Positions 1 to 7,951 of a stretch of DNA of 64,000 nucleotides are shown here, one piece after another. Within the stretch, counting starts at the first letter, position 1; every line of letters starts with the position of its first letter. Location: contig NC_007973.1 in the NCBI RefSeq assembly GCF_000196015.1, forward strand, positions 2,666,001 to 2,730,000, in the 5' to 3' direction. The notes under the pieces are model-generated. The model was not told the DNA's origin and did no database searches. It saw only the letters and a program-made list of their open reading frames with translations. The DNA is from Cupriavidus metallidurans CH34 (lineage in GTDB: Bacteria; Pseudomonadota; Gammaproteobacteria; Burkholderiales; Burkholderiaceae). The position numbers and the translations under genes are program-made.

Positions 1-339
1 ATCTGGAGCAGCCCGGCGGCAAGTGTCGAGGTCGACAGCAAAGACAAACGGTCACTCGGCCTCGCAGGCGCGGCCGCCTTGCAGCTCGTGAATCCGAAGA
101 CCTGGATGATGGCGCTGGCCGTGGTAAGTGTTTTCGCGGGCCACGGATCAGACCAGTCGCATCAGGTGATCCTGCTGTCACTCACCTTCTTTGTCGTCTC
201 GCTGCCCTGCATGGGCGTATGGGCGGCCCTCGGCGCGGGTGCCACCCGCTTCATCCGATCGCCCGCCATGATGAAGCGCTTTGACCGCCTCATGGCGCTT
301 GTACTACTGATCTCGGCATGGTGCAGCCTGTTGCAGTAA
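1..339 (+). CDS. LysE/RhtB-family amino acid exporter, C-terminal part (cut by window edge)
   Basis: The reading frame is open from base 1 and stops with TAA at 337-339, so the N-terminus lies outside the window. The visible ~112 residues contain the LysE-family signature NPKTWMMALAVVSVFAG, followed by two hydrophobic segments (around VILLSLTFFVVSLPCMGVWAAL and LMALVLLISAWCSLL) separated by a basic stretch. This matches the second half of RhtB/LysE permeases, which are ~205 residue inner-membrane exporters of amino acids or related metabolites. The substrate cannot be told from this fragment. Two more members of the family lie in the window (967-1587 and 59443-60072). Confidence 0.8.
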   Translation: MWSSPAASVEVDSKDKRSLGLAGAAALQLVNPKTWMMALAVVSVFAGHGSDQSHQVILLSLTFFVVSLPCMGVWAALGAGATRFIRSPAMMKRFDRLMALVLLISAWCSLLQ

Positions 340-689
340 CGCCAATCCCTCGTTTGGCGGTCGTCGCGCACATTTCCTGGTGTATGATCTCGGATTGCCC
401 AAGTTTACTTGACTCACCCCCCGGTATACCTGTAAAAGCTTACCGGCGTATTTCTTGCGCAATATTCACGGAAACAGGTAGACCGCCAAGTTTTTACCTA
501 GCTAGGAAAATTTGGCCCATCACCCCTGACACAGGCAGTACGGATTTCGGTCCACAGCAGGTTCTAGGGGCGCACCACGGCATTCGCCGCTGTGTGCAAT
601 ACCACCGTCGCGAAAGGCTCCGGAGCCTGACATGACACGTTTCCCCCTATGAACCCACCGCCCCAGGCGGTAATTTCCGAAGGACTGAA
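340..689 (+). other. Intergenic region upstream of rpsU, with leader hairpin
   Basis: No convincing coding region. It holds a candidate promoter (409-436), two GTWWAC sites (GTTTAC 403-408 and GTATAC 424-429) and a short hairpin ACCGCC-cca-GGCGGT at 657-671. The hairpin ends about 8 bases before the AAGGA Shine-Dalgarno of rpsU, so it could modulate access to the TTG start. If the promoter call is right the leader is about 245 bases, long for a 70-codon gene. Confidence 0.5.
409..436 (+). promoter_or_regulatory. Candidate promoter of rpsU
   Basis: TTGACT (409-414), 16 bases, then TGTAAA (431-436), a reasonable sigma70 pair. A GTTTAC site abuts the -35 box and a GTATAC site lies in the spacer. 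The promoter call is by eye only. Confidence 0.4.
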
Positions 690-902
690 TTGACTAAGAT
701 CGTTCTGAAACCGGGCGAGCCCGTTGAAGTTGCAATGCGTCGTTTCCGTCGCGCCATTCTGCAGACTGGCCTGATCGTGGAACTGAAGAGCCGCACCGCC
801 TACGAAAAGCCGACGACCGAGCGCAAGCGCAAGAAGAAGGCTGCCGAGGCCCGTCTGCGCAAGCGTCTGCGTATGCAAATGCTGCCGAAGAAGCTCTACT
901 GA
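690..902 (+). CDS. rpsU: 30S ribosomal protein S21
   Basis: Encodes the 70-residue bS21 protein of the small ribosomal subunit, which helps 30S subunits bind mRNA. The sequence is typical: an acidic/hydrophobic start ([20 protein letters not shown]) and a highly basic C-terminal half with [18 protein letters not shown]. Translation starts at TTG (690), set by the AAGGA sequence at 680-684; no in-frame ATG gives a full-length product. The gene stands alone, with its own leader and a strong intrinsic terminator directly downstream, rather than in the rpsU-dnaG-rpoD order of enteric bacteria. The weak start codon plus leader hairpin suggests controlled translation (inference). Confidence 0.97.
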   Translation: MTKIVLKPGEPVEVAMRRFRRAILQTGLIVELKSRTAYEKPTTERKRKKKAAEARLRKRLRMQMLPKKLY

Positions 903-916
903 TTCGCGCATTGCCA

Positions 917-949
917 AGAAAAACCGCCAGCAAGCTGGCGGTTTTTTTT
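917..949 (+). terminator. Intrinsic terminator of rpsU
   Basis: Stem CCGCCAG (924-930) / CTGGCGG (935-941) with a 4-base loop, preceded by an A-tract and followed by eight T residues. It sits 15 bases after the rpsU stop. The flanking A-tract means it could also end the minus-strand exporter gene at 967-1587. Confidence 0.92.
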
Positions 950-966
950 CGTCCCTGCGGCACCGC

Positions 967-1587
967 CTAGGAACGCGTGGCGATCAGCGCGCCCGCCCCA
1001 ATCAGCGTAATGCCGCCGGCACGCTGCATATTGGCCTGCGCCCGTCGCGTGGTCAGCCGAGTCGCCAGCGAACGCGCCAGCAGCGCATAAACCGTGGCAT
1101 TGGCACTCGCCAGCACAACGAAGGTCGGGATCAGCACCACGGCCTGCGACCAGAATGCCAACTTCGCATCCATGAACTGCGGCACAAAGGCCACGAAGAA
1201 CACGATGCTCTTCGGGTTCAGCGCCGTGACCAACCATGCCTTGGCAAAGCGCTGGGCGCCGCTGCCGGACTGCGGCGCCACCTCGAGTTCCCGGGCCTGA
1301 TTCGCGGTACGCAGCGCCTGCACACCGAGATAGACCAGATAGGCCGCCCCAACCCACTTGAGGGCCGTGAAAAGCGTGGCAGAGGCCGCCAGCACCGCTC
1401 CCAGGCCGGCCATCGACAGCGTGAAGGCCGTCAGGTCGCCACAAGCCACACCAGCCACCGTGGCATAGGCGCTGCGGCCGCGGTGCGCGAGCGCATCGCC
1501 GATCACAAGGAGGATCGTCGGCCCTGGAATGATCAGCAGGATCACGCTGGTCAACACGAACGTAATCCAGTGTTCGAAAGTCATCAC
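967..1587 (-). CDS. LysE/RhtB-family exporter
   Basis: A 206-residue inner-membrane protein of the LysE/RhtB family, which exports amino acids, homoserine lactones or related small molecules by proton antiport. The diagnostic N-terminal motif is present (IIPGPTILLVIGDALAHR near residues 19-36), as is the central ALNPKSIVFFVAFVPQF segment (about residues 120-136). About six hydrophobic spans are visible, and the length matches the family. An in-frame second Met (MTFEHW) is an equally good start. It is divergent from the nodIJ-like pair and shares the rpsU terminator region. Substrate unknown. Confidence 0.88.
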   Translation of the reverse strand: MMTFEHWITFVLTSVILLIIPGPTILLVIGDALAHRGRSAYATVAGVACGDLTAFTLSMAGLGAVLAASATLFTALKWVGAAYLVYLGVQALRTANQARELEVAPQSGSGAQRFAKAWLVTALNPKSIVFFVAFVPQFMDAKLAFWSQAVVLIPTFVVLASANATVYALLARSLATRLTTRRAQANMQRAGGITLIGAGALIATRS

Positions 1588-1750
1588 GGCTCCTTTGAAG
1601 TCCGGCTTCGGAAATATTAAGAGTAAGCCGAACGTCGCGCGTTAGCCAACCTACACTCCGGCAAATGGAATTGTCTCGCCGTGATTCGCGCAACAATACG
1701 CCGAACGATGCCCTGCATAATGGCAGATATCGCATCCTCGGGACCTCGCC

Positions 1751-2662
1751 TTGACCGCAATCCTCCAGATGCGCAATGTGCGCAAACTCTATGGCGACCA
1801 CGTCGTGGTCGACAACCTGGACCTGGAAGTCCAGCCCGGCCAGTGCTTCGGCCTGCTCGGCCCGAATGGCGCCGGCAAGACCACCACGCTGCGGATGTTG
1901 CTGGGCCTGACTACGCCAGCATCCGGCACGCTGATGCTTTGCGGTGAACCGATTCCGCAACGCGCCCCACAGGCGCGGATGCGCGTGGGCGTAGTGCCGC
2001 AATTCGACAATCTCGATCCCGACTTCTCCGTCATCGAGAACCTGCGCATCTTCGGGCGCTACTTTGGCCTGTCCTCCGCCCAGATCGCGGAGCGAGTGCC
2101 GAAGCTGCTCGAGTTCGCGCGACTGGAAAGCCGTGCCGACGCGCAGGTACGCGATCTCTCTGGCGGCATGCGGCGGCGGCTGACCGTGGCGCGAGCGCTG
2201 ATCAACGATCCTGACCTGCTGATCATGGACGAGCCGACCACGGGCCTCGACCCGCAGGCCCGACACCTGATCTGGGAGCGACTCAAATCACTGCTCTCGG
2301 CCGGCAAGACGATTCTGCTGACCACCCACTTCATGGAGGAAGCCGAACGGCTCTGCAACCACCTGTGCGTCATCGACGCGGGTCGCAAGATCGCTGAAGG
2401 CAAGCCACATGAACTGATCGACAGCGAGATCGGCTGCGATGTGGTGGAAGTCTACGGCGATGAGCTCGAACCGCTGCGCGACACGCTGACGCCCCTGGCT
2501 GAACGGACCGAAATGCGCGGCGAAACGCTGTTCTTCTACGTGCGCGAGCCGGCTCCGCTGCTGGCCGCCCTGCATGGCAAGGGCGGCGTGCGCTACCTGC
2601 ATCGGCCCGCCAACCTCGAGGACGTGTTCCTCAAGTTGACCGGCCGCGAGATGAGGGATTGA
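1751..2662 (+). CDS. nodI: NodI-type ABC exporter, ATP-binding subunit
   Basis: A 303-residue ATPase of the drug-resistance/NodI branch of ABC exporters. Visible motifs are Walker [10 protein letters not shown] (37-45), signature LSGGM (136-140), Walker B LLIMDEP (156-162) and the switch histidine H193. A ~90-residue C-terminal region typical of NodI/DrrA proteins follows. The chosen start is TTG 1751; an internal ATG at 1769 would remove six residues and cannot be excluded. The stop is one base before the start of the permease gene, so the two are co-translated. In rhizobia NodIJ export lipochitooligosaccharides. No other nod gene is seen here, so the chromosomal pair probably exports another glycolipid or polymer (inference). 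Confidence 0.9.
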   Translation: MTAILQMRNVRKLYGDHVVVDNLDLEVQPGQCFGLLGPNGAGKTTTLRMLLGLTTPASGTLMLCGEPIPQRAPQARMRVGVVPQFDNLDPDFSVIENLRIFGRYFGLSSAQIAERVPKLLEFARLESRADAQVRDLSGGMRRRLTVARALINDPDLLIMDEPTTGLDPQARHLIWERLKSLLSAGKTILLTTHFMEEAERLCNHLCVIDAGRKIAEGKPHELIDSEIGCDVVEVYGDELEPLRDTLTPLAERTEMRGETLFFYVREPAPLLAALHGKGGVRYLHRPANLEDVFLKLTGREMRD

Positions 2663-2663
2663 A

Positions 2664-3521
2664 ATGAGCGAACTGGATCCACCACGAAGCACTGACGCGA
2701 TCGTCGCCAGCGCGCCGCCTGTCGTGCAAACCCACCAGCGCTACCCTCAGCCGCTGCTGCCACGCAATGCGCGCAACTGGATGATGGTCTGGTACCGCAA
2801 CTACATGGTCTGGAAGAAGCTGGCCGTGCCGTCATTGATCGGCAACCTGGCGGATCCGATGATCTATCTGTTCGGCCTGGGTCTCGGGCTTGGATTGCTG
2901 GTCGGCAATGTGCATGGCGTGTCGTATATCGCGTTTCTCGCGGCAGGCACAACTGCGTCGAGCGTGATGATGTCCGCTAGCTTCGAGTCGATGTATTCGG
3001 CGTTCTCGCGCATGCATGTGCAGCGCACCTGGGAAGCAATCATGCACGCTCCACTGACGCTGGGCGACGTGGTGCTGGGCGAGGTGCTATGGGCAGCCAG
3101 CAAGGCTGTGCTGTCCGGGGTGGCGATCATGCTGGTGGCCGGTCTTCTGGGCTATGCGCAGTTTCCGAGCGCGCTCGGGGCGCTACCGGTCATCGTGCTG
3201 GCGGGTGTGACGTTCGCCAGTCTGGCAATGATCGTGACCGCGCTGGCACCGAGCTACGACTTCTTCATGTTCTACCAGACGCTGGTCATGACGCCGATGC
3301 TGCTGCTATCGGGCGTGTTCTTTCCGCTCGAACAGTTGCCGGAAGGCGCGCAGGCCGCCACGCAGGTGTTACCGCTGGCGCACGCGGTGGCATTGATTCG
3401 CCCGTTGATGTTGGGGCGGCCGGTGGAGAATGTCGCGCTGCACGTCGGTGTGCTCGCGGCGTATGCAGTCGTGGCGCTGACGGTGGCGCTGGTGCTGCTG
3501 AGGAAGAGGATGCTGCGGTGA
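2664..3521 (+). CDS. nodJ: NodJ-type ABC-2 exporter permease
   Basis: A 285-residue ABC-2 membrane subunit paired with the ATPase just upstream (TGA, one base, ATG). The N-terminal ~45 residues are cytoplasmic, followed by about six membrane spans. The conserved family segment around NLADPMIYLFGLGLGLGLL is present, as is the ABC-2 motif region LLLSGVFFPLEQLPEG (about residues 213-228), which precedes the last spans. The length equals that of NodJ family members. The gene ends next to a dyad shared with the convergent metZ gene. The exported substrate is not known. Confidence 0.88.
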   Translation: MSELDPPRSTDAIVASAPPVVQTHQRYPQPLLPRNARNWMMVWYRNYMVWKKLAVPSLIGNLADPMIYLFGLGLGLGLLVGNVHGVSYIAFLAAGTTASSVMMSASFESMYSAFSRMHVQRTWEAIMHAPLTLGDVVLGEVLWAASKAVLSGVAIMLVAGLLGYAQFPSALGALPVIVLAGVTFASLAMIVTALAPSYDFFMFYQTLVMTPMLLLSGVFFPLEQLPEGAQAATQVLPLAHAVALIRPLMLGRPVENVALHVGVLAAYAVVALTVALVLLRKRMLR

Positions 3522-3525
3522 AGCC

Positions 3526-3551
3526 CCCCTCGCCCAGTCATGGGCAAGGGG
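3526..3551. terminator. Dyad between convergent nodJ and metZ
   Basis: CCCCTCGCCCA (3526-3536) and TGGGCAAGGGG (3541-3551) form an 11-base stem with one mismatch and a GTCA loop. It lies between the two stop codons and belongs to the CCCCTC-type dyad family seen at several other gene ends. AAAAA follows on the plus strand rather than a T-run. Confidence 0.55.
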
Positions 3552-3566
3552 AGAAAAACCAACCGC

Positions 3567-4775
3567 TTACTGGCCCAGGCCGCGCAGCAGATCGGCCTTG
3601 AGATCCTCCACGGACTCCAGGCCAACGGCCAGTCGGATCAGCCCTTCGCTGATGCCGGCGGCGGCCTTGGCTTCAGGCGCCACGCGACCGTGGGTGGTGG
3701 TGTACGGATGGGTGATCGTCGTGCGCGTGTCGCCGAGATTGCCGGTGATCGAGCACAGCTTCGTGCTGTCGATCACGCGCCACGCAGCAGCACGCATGGC
3801 TTCGGGGCTATCGCCCTTCAACTCGAACGACACGATCGCGCCGCCCCCGCTCTGCTGGCGTTGGGCGATCTCGTACTGCGGATGCGACTTCAGCGCCGGG
3901 TGGAACACACGATTCACGGCCGGATGTGACTCGAGGAACTCGGCAATCGCCAACGCGCTCTGCGAGTGACGCTCCATGCGGATCGCCAGCGTTTCCATGC
4001 CCTTGAGCATCACCCACGCGTTGAACGCCGACAGCGTCGGGCCCGCCGTACGCACGAACGGGAACACCTTGCCCATGATGAAATCGTGCTTGCCGACCAC
4101 CGCGCCGCCAAGCACGCGGCCCTGGCCATCGATGTGCTTGGTGGCCGAATGCACCACCACATCGGCACCGAACTTGATCGGCTGCTGCAAAGCCGGTGAG
4201 CAGAAGCAGTTGTCGACCACGAACAGCGCGCCGGCATTGTGCGCAATATCGGCAACTGCCGCGATATCGGACACCTCGGTCAGCGGGTTCGACGGCGTCT
4301 CCAGGAAGAACAGCTTCGTGTTCGGCTTCACAGCGGCACGCCAGGCAGCCAGATCGGTGCCGTCGACGTAGGTCGTCTCCACACCGAACTTGGCCAGGAT
4401 CGAGTTGAACAGCGTCATCGTCGAGCCGAAGATCGAACGCGAGCTGACCAGGTGATCGCCGGCCTGCAGCGTGGCGAGCGCCACCGACAGAATCGCGCTC
4501 ATGCCCGAAGCCGTGGCCATGCAGGCCTCCGCGCCTTCCAGCGCGGCCAGGCGCGACTGGAACATCGACACGGTCGGATTCGTGAAGCGCGAGTAGGTGT
4601 AACCCTCTTCCGAGTTGGCGAAGCGTGCGGCGGCTTCGGCTGCACTGTTGAAGCAGAAGCTCGAGGTCAGGTACATCGCCTCGGAGTGCTCCATGAATTC
4701 GCCAGTGCGCAGCGTGCCGGCGCGCACGCCGAGGGTATCAATGCCGTAGGCGTCGGGGTTGAACGGTTCGCTCAT
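3567..4775 (-). CDS. metZ: O-succinylhomoserine sulfhydrylase
   Basis: A 402-residue PLP enzyme of the Cys/Met metabolism family that makes homocysteine directly from O-succinylhomoserine and sulfide, in the cytoplasm. The PLP lysine is K213 in HSATKHIDGQGR, and the aromatic/Arg cofactor motif YSRFTNPT is at 61-68. The specific MetZ assignment rests on overall family resemblance and on the metZ-purF neighbourhood, which is typical of Pseudomonas and Burkholderiales. Cystathionine gamma-synthase is the main alternative. It starts 36 bases after purF, so the two are probably co-transcribed. Confidence 0.9.
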   Translation of the reverse strand: MSEPFNPDAYGIDTLGVRAGTLRTGEFMEHSEAMYLTSSFCFNSAAEAAARFANSEEGYTYSRFTNPTVSMFQSRLAALEGAEACMATASGMSAILSVALATLQAGDHLVSSRSIFGSTMTLFNSILAKFGVETTYVDGTDLAAWRAAVKPNTKLFFLETPSNPLTEVSDIAAVADIAHNAGALFVVDNCFCSPALQQPIKFGADVVVHSATKHIDGQGRVLGGAVVGKHDFIMGKVFPFVRTAGPTLSAFNAWVMLKGMETLAIRMERHSQSALAIAEFLESHPAVNRVFHPALKSHPQYEIAQRQQSGGGAIVSFELKGDSPEAMRAAAWRVIDSTKLCSITGNLGDTRTTITHPYTTTHGRVAPEAKAAAGISEGLIRLAVGLESVEDLKADLLRGLGQ

Positions 4776-4811
4776 GCTGCTTTGCTGCCTTCCGAAGATT
4801 CTTGTCTCTTG

Positions 4812-6344
4812 TTATTCGTTGCCGCCCGAGCGCTGCAGATGCAGCTGCGAACGTTCGGTTTCACCGCCGTTGGTGCCTTCACGATCGGCCAGGCTACGCG
4901 CGGTCTCGAGGCGCTCCAGATAGGCGTCGTCGATATCGCCGGTAACGTACTTGCCGTCGAAGCACGACGCATCAAAGTCACGCAGGTTCGGGTTGATGTC
5001 GCGCACAGCCTGCTTCATCGCTTCCACGTCCTGGTAGACGAGCTGGTCGGCGCCGATCATGCGCGCCACTTCTTCGTCCGTGCGACCATAGGCCACCAGT
5101 TCGGCACGCGTGGGCATGTCGATACCGTAGACGTTCGGGAACTTCACCGGCGGCGCTGCCGACGCGAAGATCACCTTCTTCGCACCTGCGTCACGCGCCA
5201 TCTGCACGATCTCGAGCGACGTGGTACCACGGACGATCGAATCGTCGACGATCAGCACGTTCTTGCCCTTGAACTCGACACCCATCGCATTGAGCTTCTG
5301 GCGCACCGACTTCTTGCGCACTGCCTGGCCCGGCATGATGAACGTACGGCCCACGTAGCGGTTCTTGAAGAAGCCCTCGCGGTACTGCACGCCGAGCGCA
5401 TTGGCCACCTGCATGGCGGCCGGGCGGCTCGAATCGGGAATCGGCATGACCACGTCAATATCGCCAGCCGGCACTTCGCGGCGGATCTTTTCGGCCAGGT
5501 AGTCGCCCATGCGCAGGCGGGCATCGTAGACCGGCACGCCGTCAATGCACGAATCCGGACGGGCCAGATAGACATACTCGAAGATGCATGGCGTCAGCAC
5601 CGGATTATCAGCGCACTGCTTGCTGTGGAACGAGCCGTCCAGGTCGATGAAAATCGCCTCGCCCGGCGCCACATCGCGCTCCATCTGGTAGCCGATGCCT
5701 TCCAGGGCCACGGATTCCGAGGCGATGAGGTATTCCTTGCCGGTCGGGGTGTCGACGCTGCCAATACACAGCGGGCGGATGCCGAACGGATCGCGTACGG
5801 CCAGCAGGCCGTAGCCGGCGATCTGCGCGGTGATCGCATAGGCACCCTTGACGCGGCGGTGCATGCCCGCGACGGCCTTGAAGATTGTCTCCGGGTCCAG
5901 TTCGTTGCCGCTGCTGGCGCGTTGCAGTTCGTCGGCCAGCACGTTCAGCAGCACTTCGGAGTCCGAATGCGTGTTGATGTGGCGGCGATCGCGACGGAAC
6001 ATTTCCTCGCGCAACTGTTCCGAGTTGGTCAGGTTGCCGTTGTGGGCGAGGATGACGCCGTACGGCGCGTTCACATAGAACGGCTGTGCTTCTTCCTCGC
6101 TCGACGCGGAACCGGCGGTCGGGTAGCGCACCTGGCCGATGCCCGACGTGCCCGGCAGGCTGCGCATGTTGCGCGTGCGGAACACGTCACGCACCATGCC
6201 GTTGGCCTTGTGCATGTGAAAGGTGCTGCCATTGGCCGTGGCGATGCCGGCTGCATCCTGTCCGCGGTGTTGCAACAGCAGCAGGCTGTCATAGATGAGT
6301 TGATTGACAGGGCTGGTGGAAACCGCACCGACGATACCGCACAT
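4812..6344 (-). CDS. purF: Amidophosphoribosyltransferase
   Basis: A 510-residue enzyme for the first committed step of purine synthesis (PRPP plus glutamine to 5-phosphoribosylamine). The N-terminal glutaminase domain begins MCGIVGAV; after removal of Met the cysteine is the nucleophile. The phosphoribosyltransferase half contains the PRPP loop VLIVDDSIVRGTTS. The protein ends with a long acidic/polar tail after YLERLETAR, as in E. coli PurF. It lies downstream of cvpA, the same pairing as the enteric cvpA-purF operon, and upstream of metZ. Confidence 0.97.
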   Translation of the reverse strand: MCGIVGAVSTSPVNQLIYDSLLLLQHRGQDAAGIATANGSTFHMHKANGMVRDVFRTRNMRSLPGTSGIGQVRYPTAGSASSEEEAQPFYVNAPYGVILAHNGNLTNSEQLREEMFRRDRRHINTHSDSEVLLNVLADELQRASSGNELDPETIFKAVAGMHRRVKGAYAITAQIAGYGLLAVRDPFGIRPLCIGSVDTPTGKEYLIASESVALEGIGYQMERDVAPGEAIFIDLDGSFHSKQCADNPVLTPCIFEYVYLARPDSCIDGVPVYDARLRMGDYLAEKIRREVPAGDIDVVMPIPDSSRPAAMQVANALGVQYREGFFKNRYVGRTFIMPGQAVRKKSVRQKLNAMGVEFKGKNVLIVDDSIVRGTTSLEIVQMARDAGAKKVIFASAAPPVKFPNVYGIDMPTRAELVAYGRTDEEVARMIGADQLVYQDVEAMKQAVRDINPNLRDFDASCFDGKYVTGDIDDAYLERLETARSLADREGTNGGETERSQLHLQRSGGNE

Positions 6345-6459
6345 GCCGAACTCCCAGGAAAGGCAAATGATTCAGGGGCGCAATCCCGTCAAGGGAGAAC
6401 GGGATCTGCGTTGTCACTGTCGCCGCGGGTGCGCTCTGTCGAGCAACGCCCGCAGGCGC

Positions 6460-6957
6460 TCACGTCTTCACATATTTGGCCAGGTCCGGCGGCAGCCAGT
6501 GCCGCAGCTCGTCCATGGCCTGCATCACATAGGGGCGCGACACCGCGTCACGCCAGAATGGCTCTTCTGGCAGCCTGGTGAGGCCCGCCAGCACGACGAC
6601 CAGCATCACGATCAGCGCGCCACGCGCCAGCCCGAACAACAGCCCCAGGCCGCGATCCGCCGGCTTCAGCCCGGTGGATTCCAGTAACTGGCCCAGAATC
6701 GCCCCCGCCAACGCGGCGACGATCCACGTACCAAAGAATACGGCGAGAAAGCCCAGCGCGCTGCGCGTCAGTTCGCCGCCAGGCAGCGACTCCGGCATCC
6801 ATTGTGCGGCCATGCCGCCGAAATGGTATGCCAGCACGAAAGCCACGACCCAGCCCACCAGCGCGAGCACTTCGCGCACCAGGCCACGCAGTATGCCAAC
6901 CAGGCCCGAGGCCACCACGATGAAGGCCACCGCGTAATCGAAAAAAGTAAAAGCCAT
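6460..6957 (-). CDS. cvpA: CvpA family membrane protein
   Basis: A 165-residue protein with four predicted membrane spans (starting MAFTFFDYAVAFIVVASGLVG, then VREVLALVGWVVAFVLAY and two later spans). It matches colicin V production protein CvpA, an inner-membrane protein linked to envelope stress tolerance and encoded next to purF in many proteobacteria. The start at 6957 is preferred over an upstream extension because it is preceded by AGGA and matches the family N-terminus. Between it and the upstream gene dedD sits a ~110 bp terminal-inverted-repeat element. Confidence 0.9.
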   Translation of the reverse strand: MAFTFFDYAVAFIVVASGLVGILRGLVREVLALVGWVVAFVLAYHFGGMAAQWMPESLPGGELTRSALGFLAVFFGTWIVAALAGAILGQLLESTGLKPADRGLGLLFGLARGALIVMLVVVLAGLTRLPEEPFWRDAVSRPYVMQAMDELRHWLPPDLAKYVKT

Positions 6958-7058
6958 GCGTCCTGGGCGGTCCGATGCGTTCCTGTCAGATGGGGGCAGA
7001 CTGCCGGATTGCGATACGTCGCGGCACACCACGTGCCCACTCGCCGACGCATCGGCTT

Positions 7059-7173
7059 AGAGGCGCTATCAAAATGACGCTGGCGTCGCTGCGCGGCCTT
7101 GGCCAGTCCACTTGTACTGTCTGCGTCCGCGCGGCTAGCCAGCACCGCTTCGCTTCATGTTGAAAGCGCCTCT
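7059..7173. mobile_element. MITE-like element, copy 1 (terminal inverted repeats)
   Basis: The left end AGAGGCGCTATCAAAATGA and the right end TCATGTTGAAAGCGCCTCT are near-perfect inverted copies (two mismatches). The interior aligns with the reverse complement of the copy at 63785-63892 with roughly three quarters identity by eye, including GGCGTCG, CGGCCTTG, GTCTGC and ACCGCT blocks. The element has no coding capacity. It fills the dedD-cvpA gap and ends on the dedD stop codon. No target duplication is obvious. Confidence 0.72.
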
Positions 7174-7910
7174 TACTGCTCCACGATCTTCGAAGTGAGT
7201 CCGATCGCCTTGACCTTCTTCTCCGCCGCCTCGGCGGCGTCGCGACTGGTGAACGGACCTGCCCGCAGCAGGTTCCGCTCGCCATCGGCCAGCGTCTTCT
7301 TTTCCACATAGGCCGGCACCTTGCTCTCCTTGAGCTTAGCCAGCCAGTTCTTCGCGCGTTCTTCCGACGAGAACGCGCCAATCATAATCAGGTACTTCGT
7401 GCCGGCGGCGGCAGGCTTGTCCGCCGGCTTGCTATCGGCAACCTTGGTGTCAGGCTTCGCGTCAGCCTTCGGCTTGTCGGATTTGTCGGACTTATCCGAA
7501 GCGGGTGCGGTGACGATCTCCTCGCCCGCGTCTAGCGCCGCATCGTTGCGATTGGCATTGGCGGACGGTGGCAGCGGCTCGGCCTTGCGTGCCTCGACCT
7601 TCGGCTTTTGCGTGGCGCCCTGCCCGTTGGCCACGCTGACGGCCACATCCTCCGAAACCGGACGCGGCTTGTGCTCGAACATGATCGGCAACACGATGAT
7701 CGCGGCCGCGAGCAGCACCACGGCACCGATCAGACGACGCCGCGCGCGTTGCTTCTGGGGAAAATCGGGGTCAAGGGTATCGTCAGCGTATTCGTCCGCC
7801 GTCCGACGCGACGCGCCGATGCCGGCGCTCGATTCCGCGCGCGTGCGGCGACCGCGTTCGGGTGCCGGGTCAGTGCCCTTACGGGACGAGAACAGCGAAA
7901 GCAGGCCCAT
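7173..7910 (-). CDS. dedD: SPOR-domain cell division protein, DedD-like
   Basis: A 245-residue bitopic inner-membrane protein. A ~60-residue basic cytoplasmic tail (RRTRAESS, RARRRL) is followed by one membrane span (about 61-78) and a Lys/Asp/Pro-rich periplasmic linker containing tandem DKSDKSDKPKADAKPDTK repeats. A C-terminal SPOR domain (about 168-245) begins TKYLIMIGAFSS. SPOR domains bind denuded septal peptidoglycan, so the protein is expected at the division site. The folC-dedD-cvpA-purF order matches the enteric arrangement. The stop codon coincides with the edge of the inverted-repeat element downstream. Confidence 0.88.
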   Translation of the reverse strand: MGLLSLFSSRKGTDPAPERGRRTRAESSAGIGASRRTADEYADDTLDPDFPQKQRARRRLIGAVVLLAAAIIVLPIMFEHKPRPVSEDVAVSVANGQGATQKPKVEARKAEPLPPSANANRNDAALDAGEEIVTAPASDKSDKSDKPKADAKPDTKVADSKPADKPAAAGTKYLIMIGAFSSEERAKNWLAKLKESKVPAYVEKKTLADGERNLLRAGPFTSRDAAEAAEKKVKAIGLTSKIVEQ

Positions 7911-7951
7911 AGATGCCCAAAGTATGGTGTTCGGTGCGATGCCGTTCCGGC

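Noticed and set aside
4239..6581. 780-codon plus-strand open frame over metZ and purF
   Set aside because: It runs antisense to two well-identified enzymes. High GC removes stop codons in this frame; composition (Arg/His/Ala-rich) is non-protein-like.
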